NCBI GenBank assembly: GCA_025201345.1
Contig: JAIXMG010000021.1
Span: 124,001-188,000 of the forward strand
DNA length: 64,000 nt
Direction: 5' to 3'
Origin: Thamnidium elegans
Taxonomy: Eukaryota > Mucoromycota > Mucoromycetes > Mucorales > Mucoraceae
The translations under genes and the position numbers were made by a program. This document shows, in pieces, positions 36,533 to 50,409 of the stretch; the first letter of the stretch is position 1, and every line of letters starts with the position of its first letter. The notes below the pieces were generated by a model that saw nothing but the letters and a program-made list of their open reading frames with translations, was not told where the DNA came from and made no database searches.

Positions 36533-37878
36533 GATTAAAAAAAAAAAACTAAAAGGGATCAAGTTTAATAGCTTTTGCTTCGTTTTTCTTTAAAAAAAAA
36601 ATTGTATGTGACTGCCAAGGCATTATCGAAACAAAAAGTGTTTCAGTGGTACCTTAAAAAAAAAGTTACTTTACCCTTGCCATATATCCATACTCTGGAT
36701 TCTTGTCTTACCAAACAGTGATTTCTGATTGACAATCTTTGTTTTTTTTTTGAAAGAAACGTAAACCTTAATCACTACAGAAAAAAAAGACACTCGAGTG
36801 CAAAAGATCAATTCCTGCGAAGTCTACTTTCTTATTTATATCATTTGTAACTGGTTTTTCAAGATGTAGTGATATTTGATCCGATTTTTTTAATATCTAA
36901 AGATCAATGTGTTCATCAACTATTTTTTAATTATATTTAATCTTATGTGCGTTTTTTCTAACCCAAGGTGAATCATAAAAAAGCCTTTTAAACCGAGGAT
37001 TTTATCCATTTCATTTCATAGTCTTCTCAATTAAAGAAGTATAATGTCTACCCAATATGTTTTCGTTTCTGTAGATCTCCCCCTACAACCTTAAATATTT
37101 TGGGTGCTAGAGAGAGCACCGATTTCCGCGCTGGCGACACCAAGCACGGAGGATTGTACGGCTGAAATTCCGAGTTTCAACAAAACAAACAAGAAATTTC
37201 TCGATTTATAAGCAGACTCGGTTTTCGTTTTCTATGCGATTGGGAAATGATAAAGACACACAAAAAAAAAGCTTCTGTATCACATACTTTTCGCGACTAG
37301 TGAAAAAACTCCTAAAGGAACCAAAAACTGTGTGTAGTACATATAATACCAAAAGGTCAATGGTTCCCCAAAGCCATGACAGTTTCTTCTTGAGGCTAGA
37401 AAATATGGAATTATTATACTTGATGTTGTGTGGGTGTCGTTTAAGGTTACAATTTTCTTACAACGATTCCTTCAATATACTTTGTCTGTAAGCTTCGCTC
37501 TCTTTATTTAAAAAGTATTTGTAGTAACTGCGTCCTGGGGGTTTAAATAAGATAAAAGAAAATATTCTATATTGTTTTTTTTAGTACTTGCACCTTTTTT
37601 ATCAACTCATTAATCATTTTACTTTTTATTTATGTTATACTCAGGTATCGAACTCCTTTACTATAACGCACATATATTCTACACTCTCGATATGTGTTTA
37701 TTCTGGGTCGAGATAAGTAAACCGTTTTCTTTTTGGGACGATGATATATCACTCCCCTTCCGGTATTTGTTTTCGGTAAAAAGGTCACTACTTAGAATTA
37801 AACGGTAAGTTCTTCGAGAAATCCTAGAAGCTGCAGACTTTAGCAAAATAGAGGTTTAAAAATGATTAAATCAAAAAA
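36533..37878. other. Gene-poor intergenic region
   Basis: About 1.35 kb. It holds an 85-codon ORF with its own ATG at 37234-37491 (MRLGNDKDTQKKSF) that I do not recognise and regard as doubtful. A GC-rich islet at about 37105-37165 contains a perfect hairpin GGTGCT/AGCACC and stands out from the AT-rich surroundings. A tiny ORF starts at 37044 (MSTQYVFVSVDLPLQP). No RNA gene was identified. Confidence 0.45.
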
Positions 37879-38243
37879 ATGCGTTCTTACATTGCACGAA
37901 CTCAAAAGGTTGAAAATAAACTACAGATATATACCTTTGATGTCGACCGCTCATTAGATGAAAGATTGTTAGTTCAGTATATTTAATCACTCTTACTAAG
38001 TTAACTAATTTCAATATATAGATCTATTTTGTTCACTGAACTTAACAATATTGTACCAGCTGAGTATAAACTTGTATTTGTACATTTAACGGATGAAGAA
38101 TATATTCAGGTTAGAGTTTGGATGAAAGATTGTTAGTTCGATATTTTTAATCAACCTTTTACAAGCTAACTAATTTCAATATATAGGTTGCAGAAATGAA
38201 AACTTTTGGAATTATTTGCAGGGATCATATATTCGAATTATAA
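37879..38243 (+). CDS. Small unrecognised spliced gene with duplicated intron
   Basis: I infer three exons (37879-37967, 38022-38109, 38187-38243) from consensus splice sites. They join in frame to 77 residues, beginning MRSYIARTQKVENKLQIYTF, continuing DVDRSLDERLSILFTELNN and LTDEEYIQVAEMKTFG, and ending HIFEL. Both introns end in the identical sequence CTAACTAATTTCAATATATAG or a one-base variant of it. The second intron region (about 38117-38186) is a diverged copy of the end of exon 1 plus intron 1 (about 37955-38021). Use of the duplicated internal donor (after 38131) would instead give a 112-residue product ending at 38326. I do not recognise the protein. Confidence 0.5.
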
Positions 38244-38326
38244 AAATGCAGAAACCAGTTACCAGCTGTATAAGTTGCAGACCTAACAAGACCTCTTACT
38301 CATTACGAATATTCATCATCGTTTAA

Positions 38327-38675
38327 ACCAGCTTTATGCTTCAAGAAATAGAAGAGTTAGTATCAATTGATTACTGTGAAAATTGGTTATGTATATAAAG
38401 GCGATTAAATATCATTCATATCCTTATGCCAAAGTTTTTTATTGGCTTTCGAAAGATAACTCTTGATTGGCCAAAAAGTAAACTTTGATTTTTAAACTGT
38501 AAAAAAAGAAAACAGAAGGTATTTTATACCATCATATGACTCACGTACAACCTAAATACGTTTTCCCGTTTTTATTGCTTAAAAAAAAAAAATATATATA
38601 AAAAAATAAATAAATGTGTTTCTTTTTTTCCAAGGTTTTTTGCTGAAATTATTATTATTACTATTATTATATGAT
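38327..38675. other. Intergenic region
   Basis: About 350 bases between the small gene and the Rho GTPase 3' end. ATTGG/CCAAT words lie around 38450-38475. No ORF was recognised. Confidence 0.45.
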
Positions 38676-39529
38676 TTAAAGGATGGTACAAAGTCTCTTG
38701 TGAAGTCTTCTCATATTTCCAGTGACAGCGGCTTTAGTTGCAGCCTCAATCACCTGATCTACGTTGATATTTTGCATGGCACTACATTCATAATATCTGG
38801 CACCGATTTCTCTTGCTAATTGTTCACCCTTTTTTTTTTTTTTAAAGAAATAAAGTAAATAAAAGAAAAGAAAAGAAAAAAATATACATCTATTTACCTC
38901 TTCTTCTGTAATTAACCTTTGTCCTACTAAACCAAGCCTTTGTATCTCTTCTTGATTTTGCCTAAAATCAAGCTTTGTACCTACTAGTAATTTAGGTACG
39001 TTTTCACAAAAATGAGTGACTTCCGGTAACCACTAAACAAAGAAATTTTTTTTTAGTAAAAAAAAAACTAATTTTAGCATTTTTTCATTATTCGTATTTT
39101 ACTCTGTCCTGAACATTTGTAAAAGAAGTACGAAGGTTGATAGCGAAACAGATAAGTACGACGTCAGTTTCTGGGTAAGATAATGGTCGTAGTCTATCAT
39201 AATCCTCTTGGCCAGCTGTATCCCATAACGCTAATTCTACTATTCTACCCGTATCCAAGGGAACGTTTGCAATATAATTTTCAAATACCGTTGGAACGTA
39301 CCTCTAAATAATATACATAAGAATTAATAATAATAATAATATTACTGCTATATGTATATTTACCTGGGGAAAGGCTTTCTTTTGGTATACAACTAATAAA
39401 CTGGTCTTTCCGCATCCACCGTCGCCTACAACAACTAATTTTTTCCGAGCAACCTATTATTACTGACTGTTTGATAAACAAAATATATAAAGATTTAAGT
39501 GAAATAACAATACTTACGCCTCGGGTCAT
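38676..39529 (-). CDS. Rho-family small GTPase
   Basis: Membrane-bound switch for actin, polarity or cell-wall synthesis. The start ATG at 39529 opens MTRG, then after an intron [20 protein letters not shown] (P-loop). The effector region is [20 protein letters not shown], the G3 motif [21 protein letters not shown]4 is VGTKLDF (TKxD), and G5 is ECSA. The Rho-type insert is partly present ([20 protein letters not shown]). The C-terminus LHKRLCTIL is a CAAX box ending in Leu, which predicts geranylgeranylation. The domain is fungal Rho1/Rho3/Rho4-like; G4 reads TKLDF rather than the usual TKxDLR. Five exons are inferred, one acceptor again preceded by a poly-A run. I cannot assign the subclass, so no symbol is given. 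Confidence 0.93.
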
Positions 39530-39716
39530 GATTTTATTAGAAAGAGAGAGAGAGAGAAAAAGAGAAAAAGAAAAAAAAAAGTAAAGAGAAAAGAAATGTA
39601 TAAAAATGGAAAAAGAAAAACAAACGAATAAAGAATATTGTGCCCCTTTATCACGAGGGACACGAAAATTTCTAATTTCACATAAAAAGTGTTGTCTCGC
39701 CTCTTTAAATTTTTAT

Positions 39717-42450
39717 TTATTTATTTGATTGAAGACTATGACCCGATAAGATGGGTGATAAGTTCTTTAAATCAATAGATCTTTCTTCTGCTAATACAGA
39801 TATTGCCTGTACAGCAGAAACGATTTCTTTTGTAGGTGGTTCTATTAAAGTAAGGGTTAATATATGTATATAGTAAAATAATAATACACTTACTAGAGTC
39901 ACATAAAATAACGAGTATTCTAATAACAAGAGTTTCTCCACCAGGGGGAAATTCACGTATAAGTTTATTTAAATCGGTTGATTTCATACCAATAGCTTTA
40001 ATCATTTTAATCATATGAAGTCGAATATATTTTTGAACTATTTCTGTCGCCTCAATATAAACTGAAAACAATCTAAAAAAGAATATTAAAAATGATGTCA
40101 TTTTTTTTTTTTTTTTTTTTTTTTTTTACAGGTACTTTACTCTTTCAGTAAACTTGGTCTTCTAGTACATAACACAAAATAAAGCTGAGCATGTTTAACA
40201 ACATCTTTTTCTTCCCAAGTAAGTATCTCTTTATCAGTTAATTGCTTTAATGAACTAATAGCAAATTGTTCTACACGAGAATTCACTTGAGTTTGATTAT
40301 CATTCCATTTCTTTACTGCCATAATACTAGTTTGTCTAATTTGATCGTTTTCATTAATACACAAATCTAATAAAACTTGAAGTGCAATAAAACGAATAGT
40401 TGGCCTATTGATAACTAAGCTACGAAGTGTTGATACGCAAGAAACAAATCTTTCGGGTACATTCTTTAAATTATTCTTGATAAATTCAATTGTTTCTTCA
40501 TTTACTTCAGGTGCTTCCAATAATATCTTTGTTAATATTTTATCCTTGACGTCTAATGTTGGAATACCCTTTTCAAGTAATTTATGAAACCAGTAAAAGT
40601 AACCAGGTGAATATTCAGGGTTCAATTCTAATTGTTGTCTATCAAATAGATATTCTTCATAAAGCCATTCTAGTGCTAAATCATGTCTATTCAATAGATC
40701 TTCAACTACAAAATCTAATAATAAATTCTTTAACTCTTGTTTATCCATACTTTCATTTTCAATAAAAAGTCCTCGTGTTACTAATTTAGCTACTAATAAT
40801 AACCATCGATTCTTTGTATGGTGTAATACATGCATTTCATTATTTGTAATCTTTTGAATTGACTGTTCTGCGTATAATATACGCTTAATCGTCATTTCTA
40901 ATAATTTCTTCTTTTCTACTGAATTTAATTCTTTTTGTTCATTTAATTCATAAGGTTGCATCTTTAATGCTTGACTAGCTCTTTCTTCAACACTAGCAAG
41001 TACTGGTACTTGCTTCTTATTTTCTTTTTCTTCTTTTACTGCTACAAGAGGTAATATTTTAGGTGCTTTCATTAATGTATTTTCCATTTCTTCATCTGAA
41101 TCAATAGCATCTTCAGTTTTAAATAATTGATTTGTATTATATTGAGGTTGTTCTGGTGGAGGTGGATAAGGTGGTGTAGTGGATCGAACAAATTCTTTTC
41201 TAGTGACGGCCAACGTAACACCTTCAGCTGGAAGTAATGAAACTCTTTCACTCATCACTTCTAATGGAACTGTTTGTAATACAGTCATACATAAATTAAC
41301 AATTGAATTTAATGGGATTTGTGTAATATCATAATTGGCAAGAATATTTGGTGATGTACTAGAAGGTATGATGGGTACATATTCTGTCTTTACTTTCTTT
41401 TCTGCATGTGCACGATCTGTTTCTTGATGCGTTCTCTTTGAACGTCTTGATTCATCTCCTCCTCTTTGTCTACTTTGAAACATGGCCACATTACCTCCAA
41501 TAGATCCAAATGCTGTAATCATTTCACTTCGGTACGCGGAAAGTCCTTCTGTTCGAATCAATGATACAAACCCTAATTTTAATGCCTTGTCTACATTACG
41601 CAACATGACTGGTGAATCTTCTTTGCTTCTAGTCTTTCTCCAACTTGTAAAAGAACTTGAAATTTGCTTTATAAATTGATGTCTCTTTTTACCAATTACT
41701 GTAAGACAACTTACTGTAGCTGTAATAACAGATCTACAACAACAAAAAAATATGTTAGTTCGTATAAATATTTTCATTTTTTTTATTTATATACTTACTC
41801 ATTATCCGACTTTAACATGCCAATTATCTTTTCGAATAAATCTTGTCCCTTCTTTTCAAGTTGTTGAATATTTAGTAAACCATGATCGGCTCTGGTTAAA
41901 TTAAGTGAAATGTCCTTCTATAATATTTTTTCATTACGTTAATACTTTTTTTTTCTTCCACATACGCATACATAGAAAAACTTACAAGAGAGGACTTTGA
42001 TAATAATAACACAAGCACTTGTAAACATTTAATAGCATTTATTTGAATACCAGCGTTACCATTCTCTAGTAATTTAGTTTCCACAAGTGTCATTAAAGAT
42101 TGGCAAAGAGACCATAAACGAGTTTCGGCTTCATTTTGACAACTATACAAAAAGATGTTTGAGTACAAACACAATAAAAAAAAAAGGGAAAAGGGGGAAT
42201 ATATTAATACTTACATGGTTTTATAAACAGTAGGTAATACAATGGCAAATGCTTTTGTGGCATTTTTAACGTTTTTTAATTCTTCTTTATAAGCATCTGT
42301 TCCATCGTCTTGCTTTTCAAGCCCATAATTAATCAAATCAATCAGAGTTTCTAAAAAACTCTTTGTGGCAAATGACAGGGCATCTTCTGGTTGTGAAAGT
42401 ATTTGCTGATCAAAGTCACGTAATTGTATAACTTGTTGATCGTGATCCAT
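39717..42450 (-). CDS. PTA1: Symplekin/Pta1, mRNA 3'-end processing scaffold
   Basis: HEAT-repeat scaffold of the cleavage and polyadenylation factor, which links the nuclease, Ssu72 and histone pre-mRNA machinery. The start is the first in-frame ATG at 42450 (MDHDQQVIQLRDFDQQILSQ). The N-terminal HEAT domain includes TRLWSLCQSLMTLVETKLLE and GIQINAIKCLQVLVLLLSKS. After small introns comes SPVMLRNVDKALKLGFVSLI, then a disordered linker with a Lys/Arg motif. The C-terminal domain shows QINSRVEQ-type helices, for example LYFVLCTRRPSLLKE and IREFPPGGETLVIRILVIL, the last being a symplekin hallmark. Six or so introns are inferred and the stop is at 39717. About 780 residues, shorter than human symplekin but like Pta1. 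Confidence 0.92.
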
Positions 42451-42998
42451 TGTTTCCAAACGCGTTAGTTATTCGTCTATTTTGTAAAAAAAAAAAAGGA
42501 AAAAAAAACGAAGGTTAAAATTTATACTTTTTTTTTTAAAAAAAAAAGCGGTCATAAGTTTAGATATCGAAACATGCTTTGTGTGTTTCGATAATTACCA
42601 AGTAATCGTTTGTACTTTACTTGTAAAAGTCAAGATCTTGCGGGTTTTATTGCCAAGGTATGTGCATACGAATTTACAATGTAGCTGTCGTAATTTATTG
42701 CATATATTGTGATCCCCGCAAGAAGTTTTTTTTTTACGTTTTTTTTGTAAAGCTTGCAAAGCAAAAACATTACTCGCAAACAATACCTTTTTTTTTTAGA
42801 AAAAAAAAGAGAAAAAGTACGCAAGTCTGTTAATATATTTCTATCCTGCTTTACTACTATTAAAAGGATATCATTGTACGAAAAGTTTTTTAAAGCGTAA
42901 ATTATGTGACGTTTCCCCCAGCATATGATTATATTTTTTCAAAACTGTATTTTTTTTTCTTTTTCTTTTTTTATACATTAAAAAGAAAAAAAGAGAAT
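42451..42998. other. Divergent promoter region between symplekin and NKAP
   Basis: About 550 bases serving two divergent RNA-processing genes. It has several T-run/A-run pairs (for example about 42525-42548). The ORFs on the minus strand here show no family features. Confidence 0.5.
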
Positions 42999-44255
<1,257 letters not shown>

Positions 44256-44501
44256 AATAAAGGTCAATTGACGTAATTCTCGTGCTTTTTTAAAAAGAAA
44301 TCTCCGTGTACATTCGTCAATGTGCAACCCTACCTTTTATGTTTGAAAAGATCGTCATTTTAACTCGGATGATTCGTTTATCCGTAATTAGTTCTCTTTT
44401 TATGAGGAAAAAAATGAATGTGTGTTATCTATTGTTTCTTTTTTTTTTTTTAGAAATTATTCTTTTCACTTGGTAGATATACAATTTAAAAGAAAGACAA
44501 A

Positions 44502-44972
44502 ATGAAATACGTTCAAGTGTCTAAAGCACTGTACGACTATGAAGCTAGAACCGAAGATGAACTTAGCATAAGACAAGACGATGTTTTATATGTCATTGAT
44601 AAAGAGGACCAAGATTGGTGGAAAGCAGAATTAAAGCAAGTAACTGGAGAAGAACAAGGGCCCATTGGTTTAGTACCAGCTGATTACTTGCAAGAGGTTT
44701 GTAGTTTATCATAATTATTCCCGGGATGATACTTACATATTCTTTTTTTTTTTTAAAAAAAAAAAGGTAACTCCCATCGGTAGAGTTCGTGCTGAATATG
44801 ATTATGTTGCTCAACAAGAAGAAGAGCTTTCATTTGAAGAAGGCGAAGAAATGGACTTGTTGGAAACAGATGACCTTGATTGGTATTTAGTTAAACTTGC
44901 TAATGGTCAAATTGGTTTGGCTCCTAGTAACTATGTTGAACCTATTGAACAAAGTGAACCTCAGCCTGCAAT

Positions 44973-45030
<58 letters not shown>

Positions 45031-48000
45031 ACTGCTGTGCCAACTACTAATCCTCCCAACGTCGTTTCTGCTCCTCAAGTATCTATTCCCCCTCCTCAAG
45101 TTCAACCTATTTTAGCTCAACAAGTAAATATATATCGTGATTAACTATTTTTTTTTTTTTTTTTTTTTGTACTGATAATTTTTTTTTTTATTTTTAGACT
45201 GGTGGAACACCAAGAGAAGTAATTGCTGATGATGCTCAATCGTGGAATGTTCATGAATACGATGCTGCTAAAAAGAAGAAAAAGAAGGGGAAGGGTAACT
45301 TGTATATTGGTAACGGTATGCTTTGTTATGGCAGTGAAACCGATAAATCCTTACCAGTGCAACAGTATCCAATTTTGGATGTTACAAAGTACTTATTTGA
45401 TGGTAAAAACTTACATATCGAAGTGGATGGAAGTAAAAAAGCCGTTTTGGATTTACAGGCTTCTTCTAAATCTGAAGCAAAAGCCATCTTGGTTAAAATT
45501 AGTGACTCAACTCGAATTGCACAACAATCAGCTACACACTTGAGTCAGCAACAAAAACAGATGGCTGCTCCTGCTACTCCCATTGTCATGAGTCCTCCTC
45601 CACTCCCTGTGGCTCCTATTCAACAAGAAGAAGAGGAAGAGGAAGAAGAGGAATCTAATTGCGTACCTAAATGGGGTATCTCCATTTATTCTTTCCAAGC
45701 TGAAGGTGGCGATGAATTATCAGTTGAAGAAAATGAACAGATTTATGTTTTAGATTATGAAAGAACTGATGGTTGGTGGCGTGTACAAAAAGTAGATGGT
45801 GACACTGGTTTAGTACCTTCTTCTTATGTACAATTTGATGATGATGAAGAGGATGATACATCTGTTGATACTGGTGCAGTTGCGGGTGCCGCTGCTGTCG
45901 GTACTGCTGCTGCTGCTGCTGCTGCTGCACATTCTCGTATGGATAATGTAGAAGAAATTAGAAGAAAGCGTGAGGAAGAAGAACGTATTTTACACCAAAA
46001 ACGTATTGCACAAGAAGAAGAGCGAGAATTACAAAGACATAAAGATCAAGAAGAAAGAGCTCGACTAGAAGAAGAAGCAAAACGTCGCAGAGAGGAAGAG
46101 AAGCGTAGAGAAGAAGAAGAAAGAGAGAGACGCAAACAAGTACAAGAAGCAGCTAAGCGTGCTGAAGCAGCTCGTCAAAAACAAATCGAAGAAGATTATA
46201 GACGTAAAGAAGCTGAACGCAAAGCTACACTTGCTCGATCTGCTTCGACTTCTGCATCAAAGAGTAGTTCTAATAATAATCGTCATGAAAACCTTCCTAA
46301 ACCTGATACTTCCAAAATTAGAACTTGGACTGATCGTAGTGGTTCGTTTAGGGTGGAAGCTCAATTTATTGATTTTCATAATGGTAAATTACGTCTTCAC
46401 AAATTAAATGGTGTCAAGATTGATGTTCCCGTTGAAAAGATGTGTCAAGAAGATGTACGTTGGGTTGAAAACCATATTAAAAATATATCTAATCAACAAC
46501 AAGAGATTACTCCTTCTATGCCTCCCCGTCCAGCACAACAACCTTCTAGACCTCCACAAAAGAAATTTAATGAACGATGGGACTGGTTTGATTGGTTTAT
46601 GGTTATTGGTATCCCCATGCAAGCTTCTCTTCAGTATGCCTCTGCTTTTAAGCAAGATAAATTAGATGATAGTGATATTCCTAATTTAACTCACAAGCAA
46701 ATGAAGACGTTAGGCCTTAAAGAAGAACATGTAAGACGTGTTGAAAGATATATTGAAACGGGTCAGCCTGAAGATGCTTCTGATGAAGGCTCGAATAAGC
46801 CAAAGGAACAAAGTCAAATTGAAAAGGATGAAGAGTTGGCTAGAAAGTTACAACGTGAATGGGAAAGCTCTGAAGCAGGTTCTAAAGGAAAGGCTGCAAG
46901 ACCTAAACCTAATGTTTCGGCACCAAAGGATATTCACCCTGATTTATTAGATTTTATTGGCACTCAATTAACTTCTAGTGATACGACTAGTAAAGGTAAA
47001 GAACCCGAGAAACCTCAAGGTGATTTAGTTGGCTTTAATGATGATGCATGGGCTCCTCGTTCTGGCTCTAGTCCTATTGTAACCATGTCTCCTATGAAGT
47101 CCACTCCTGCTGCTCCTGCTGCTCCTGCTGCTCCTGCTGGACCTACACCTGAGCAAACCAAAGCAGCTGAAGCAGAGCGCAAACGTATCGCAGAAGAAGA
47201 ACAAATCCAAAAGATCCAATTGATGAATTTACAACGTCAAGCTCAAGAGCAACAAAAGCAATTGGAACAATTACAACAATTGACCAAACAACAGCTTGAA
47301 CTTCAAAAGCAATTGGCTATGCAAACTGGTAGCCAACAACAACAACATCAACAACAAATTCAAATGCAGCAAGTGCAACAGCAACAACAACGACTCCAAC
47401 AGCAGTTAGCTCAACAACCCTCACAATTACAGCCTTCTTTTGCTGTGCAGCCTCAACATACTGCTATGCAGCCTCAACATACTGCTATGCAACCTCAGAT
47501 GAATATCATGCAATCCCAGCAAACACCTACGGGTCGCGCAAGACCCACTGCTGGCAATAGATTAAATTCTGATCTTTCTCTTGGTCAATGGCAACCTAAT
47601 CAACCTGCTCAAACTGGGTTCCAGCAACAACCAGCACAAACTGGGTTCCAGCAACAACCAATGCAAACTGGATTCCAACAACAAAATAATTTCCAACAAC
47701 AACCACAACAAGCTTCATGGCAAGCTCAACAACTTCAACCTCAAATGACAGGGTTTCCACCAGGTAGCCAAGCCATTGGACAAGCCGGTTATAACCAACC
47801 TATGGCAACAGCTACAGTACCACTTTCATCCATCCTTCCACAGCCTTTGCAACCTTCAGCTGCTGGACAGCAACAAGGTGGGCTTCAAAGAGCACAAACC
47901 ATTGGTGTTCAAGCTACTGGAAGACATTGGGGAGCAGCTACGCCCGATAATCCATTTGGATCACCTACTCTTTCTCCTTTACAGGCTCAAATGACAGGTG

Positions 48001-48251
48001 TACAATTCTCTACTCCTAGTCCACAAGCTTTCCATCAAAGTCCTTTGCAATCTCAACCTACTGGCTATATGCAACCTCAAATGACAGGATTCCAACAACC
48101 TTCTAATAGTATTTTTACACCTCAAGGTTCTATGCAATGTAAGTCTTCTTTTTTTTTTTAGTGTAGTACACAAGTAAAAAAAAAACTAATATGTATCATT
48201 CATTGTATAGACGGTCAAAGCGCATTCCCTAATAACCAAAAACCTTGGTAA
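44502..48251 (+). CDS. SLA1: Endocytic actin adaptor Sla1
   Basis: Cortical patch scaffold that connects cargo, Las17/WASP and Pan1-End3 in clathrin endocytosis. Four exons give about 1,180 residues. SH3-1 (residues 4-64: YVQVSKALYDYEARTEDELS, VPADYLQE) and SH3-2 (about 70-125: RAEYDYVAQQEEELSFEEGE) are followed by an 18-Ala run. SH3-3 lies near 341-396 (ELSVEENEQIYVLDYERTDG). A charged coiled coil comes next, then SHD1 at about 557-615 (RTWTDRSGSFRVEAQFIDFH), which reads NPFxD cargo, then SHD2/SAM near 643-705 (RWDWFDWFMVIGIPM). The Gln-rich tail carries several Prk1/Ark1-type sites of form LxxQxTG (LQPQMTG, LQAQMTG, LQSQPTG, MQPQMTG). The short last exon encodes GQSAFPNNQKPW. All hallmark parts are present in canonical order. 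Confidence 0.97.
44977..45030. repeat. Pure (GCT)18 trinucleotide repeat inside SLA1
   Basis: Eighteen uninterrupted GCT codons encode poly-Ala between SH3-2 and the rest of Sla1. There are no synonymous interruptions, which suggests recent slippage. Confidence 0.95.
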
Positions 48252-48387
48252 AAAAACTCTCGTATATAATGATTTATTGTTATAATTTTTTTTAAGAAGA
48301 AAAAAAAAACCTCTATTTTTTTTTTTTTTGTTTGTATGATACACAATAAAGGACAAATGCTTGGGATATTAGAAATTTGATAATATA

Positions 48388-48808
48388 TTAGTTCTTCTTA
48401 TCCTTCATAAAGTTCATTGCCTTAATAGCCTCTCTACTTTGCTTTCTATGGTATTGACGGTTGACAGGTTTCTTTGTCTTTTGTTTCATTTTCTTTTCGT
48501 CCAATAAATCCCATAACCATTCAGGGTATTCGGAATCGTCTAATGCAACTGGATCTTGTCCATCCTTTAAAAATTGAAGACCTTTTAAAACTGTTCCTTT
48601 TGGTACTGAAGAAGGCTTTTTTGTGTTGGTGGTGATTGGGGTTTCTATATAAAAAAAAATTTAAGTTTTTTTTTGACATGGGTTATTTTTTTTTTCTTTC
48701 TTTTTTTTTACCTGTAACATTACGAGCGATTGTTGAAGTATGGAATAAACTTGCGCGTGGTAAGATTTGTGAAATGGGTCGATAAGAGCGTACAATGGTG
48801 GTCAACAT
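48388..48808 (-). CDS. MRPL37: Mitochondrial large-subunit ribosomal protein mL54
   Basis: Small mitoribosomal protein (yeast Mrpl37). The ATG at 48808 opens MLTTIVRSYRPISQILPRAS, a clear presequence. One intron follows NVT near 48710. The mature part shows KKPSSVPKGTVLKGLQFLKD, DPVALDDSEYPEWLWDLLDE (the mL54 signature) and NRQYHRKQSREAIKAMNF, ending in KDKKN. Length is about 117 residues, normal for the family. It is convergent with SLA1, 136 bases between stops. This gene lacks the promoter element shared by uS5m and NDUFS8. Confidence 0.9.
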
Positions 48809-50409
48809 GTTGTACTTTTTGGTTTTTATAAGGGGTTAAGAAAAAAAAAAGCCTTTAAAAAAGATGTCGGGGTCCCTTCCACTTCAGGAAATTACACTGT
48901 AATCCTTATACACCCTAAAAAACGTGACTTCTTTTAAAGAAGTGTATTCTTAAGGGTTCGACAAGCTGGTGGTCGTAGGGATAACTACAGCAGAGGTATC
49001 TCAGATGTCTTAATTTGATATTATATATTGGATTTCACATGTATTTTTTAGATAAAATCTTGTAATAACTTTTTGCAAAAAAAAATTGAAAAGCTAGGTA
49101 CTATGGCGAAATATTTCAACAGCCATAGGGTGGGGGCTTTATCAGCATTAGTAGTAGTCTGAAAGCAAATTTTATTTCAGTGTCGAATTTGTATAAGCTT
49201 TGAGTATCGTGCAAAAAAATTAATTTACAATTGAGCTTATGTTGACAGTTTTGATGTACAAAGTAAAAACAATATAAAATTAAACCATGTCTAACTTTAA
49301 GTATAAGATCTATACTTAAAAATCCCATCCCCCGCAGAAGATACGAAGCTTAACTTTAATAACTATTTATAAAGTAAAGCCAGTTTAAAATAAAATCACT
49401 TTTTCTTTTTGAAGTAATTCTTTTCGATGTATCAAACAATGTTTAGAACTCATGATGATTTTTATAAAAAAATAAAGCGTTTTTGTTTGTGGATTTTGTC
49501 GGTTTGAAAAAATGATTGGCGGATGTTTGCACTGCATTCCTCTGATTGGAACGACATTTTTTTTTTTTTGCTAACTGACAAAATACACCAGCCGCACTGT
49601 ATCATGCTAATGTTTATTGTTGGATAAGAAAAGGACTGTGACAGAACAAATTTATCAAGGATGAGGAATATAACAATGACAAGCATTATCATAAAGAGGA
49701 ATACAATAAAACATCATAATGATTAAGTATAATACCTTATACCTCGTATACACATATAGTTAGTTTTTTATCGACCTTATCTAATTTTAATAACACTAAT
49801 AAATAAATTCCATGCTACTTATATTTTACCTTTTATTGGAACGTACGCCACCTGTCCTCGGTCTTGTTTGGAGAATGTGCATTTATTTCTTTACGAGGTT
49901 TTACTTTGATAAAATTAAAACTCCTTGAAATATTTCATACAGAATTTAATTATATCGATTCAACAAATAGCTTGTAGTTGAAACTACATAAGAATGTTTA
50001 TAGATATACTTAGATTGAATGTAAAAAAGAAGAAATCCTTTATAGTTATACAAAGTATGTTAAAGAACCTAATTACATTTAAACTTTGAGAATACAACTC
50101 TAAAACCTGAAGTACATTTATGTGATTTGTATATCGCGTTTTTTTTTTGTACGTATTTTATAGTAGGTAGTCGAAACAGTTTACATTATATAATTTATGA
50201 GTGTATTGCGCTACGCAGCACATATCTAATATACTATAGGGGCCCCTTAAACGGTATTCATAATAAATTTTTTCGTCTAAACAAACCCAAAAAATCAGCA
50301 CACCGCTTCTACAATACTGATTTGAAACTATATAAAAAACCACTATTCTTTTTTTTTTTTACTTTTCTTTTACTTTGTTTTAGAATTTCATTTTATATTA
50401 GAACTTTGA
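48809..50409. other. Gene-poor intergenic region
   Basis: About 1.6 kb without a credible gene. A short hairpin (CTATGGC at 49101-49107 with GCCATAG at 49122-49128) lies here. ORFs at 49116-49328, 49462-49692 and 50127-50453 show no family features or splice context. The right end includes the promoter of the secreted protein gene. Confidence 0.5.

Noticed and set aside
44897..45115. Poly-Leu and poly-Ser ORFs across the GCT repeat
   Set aside because: They are the other frames of the SLA1 poly-Ala codon repeat.
45667..45930. Antisense Gln/His-rich ORF
   Set aside because: Exact shadow of the SLA1 coding sequence in another frame.
49101..49128. GGCGAAAT next to mL54, as a third copy of the mitochondrial promoter element
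   Set aside because: Match is only about 10 bases, and it lies nearly 300 bases from mL54 with different flanks.
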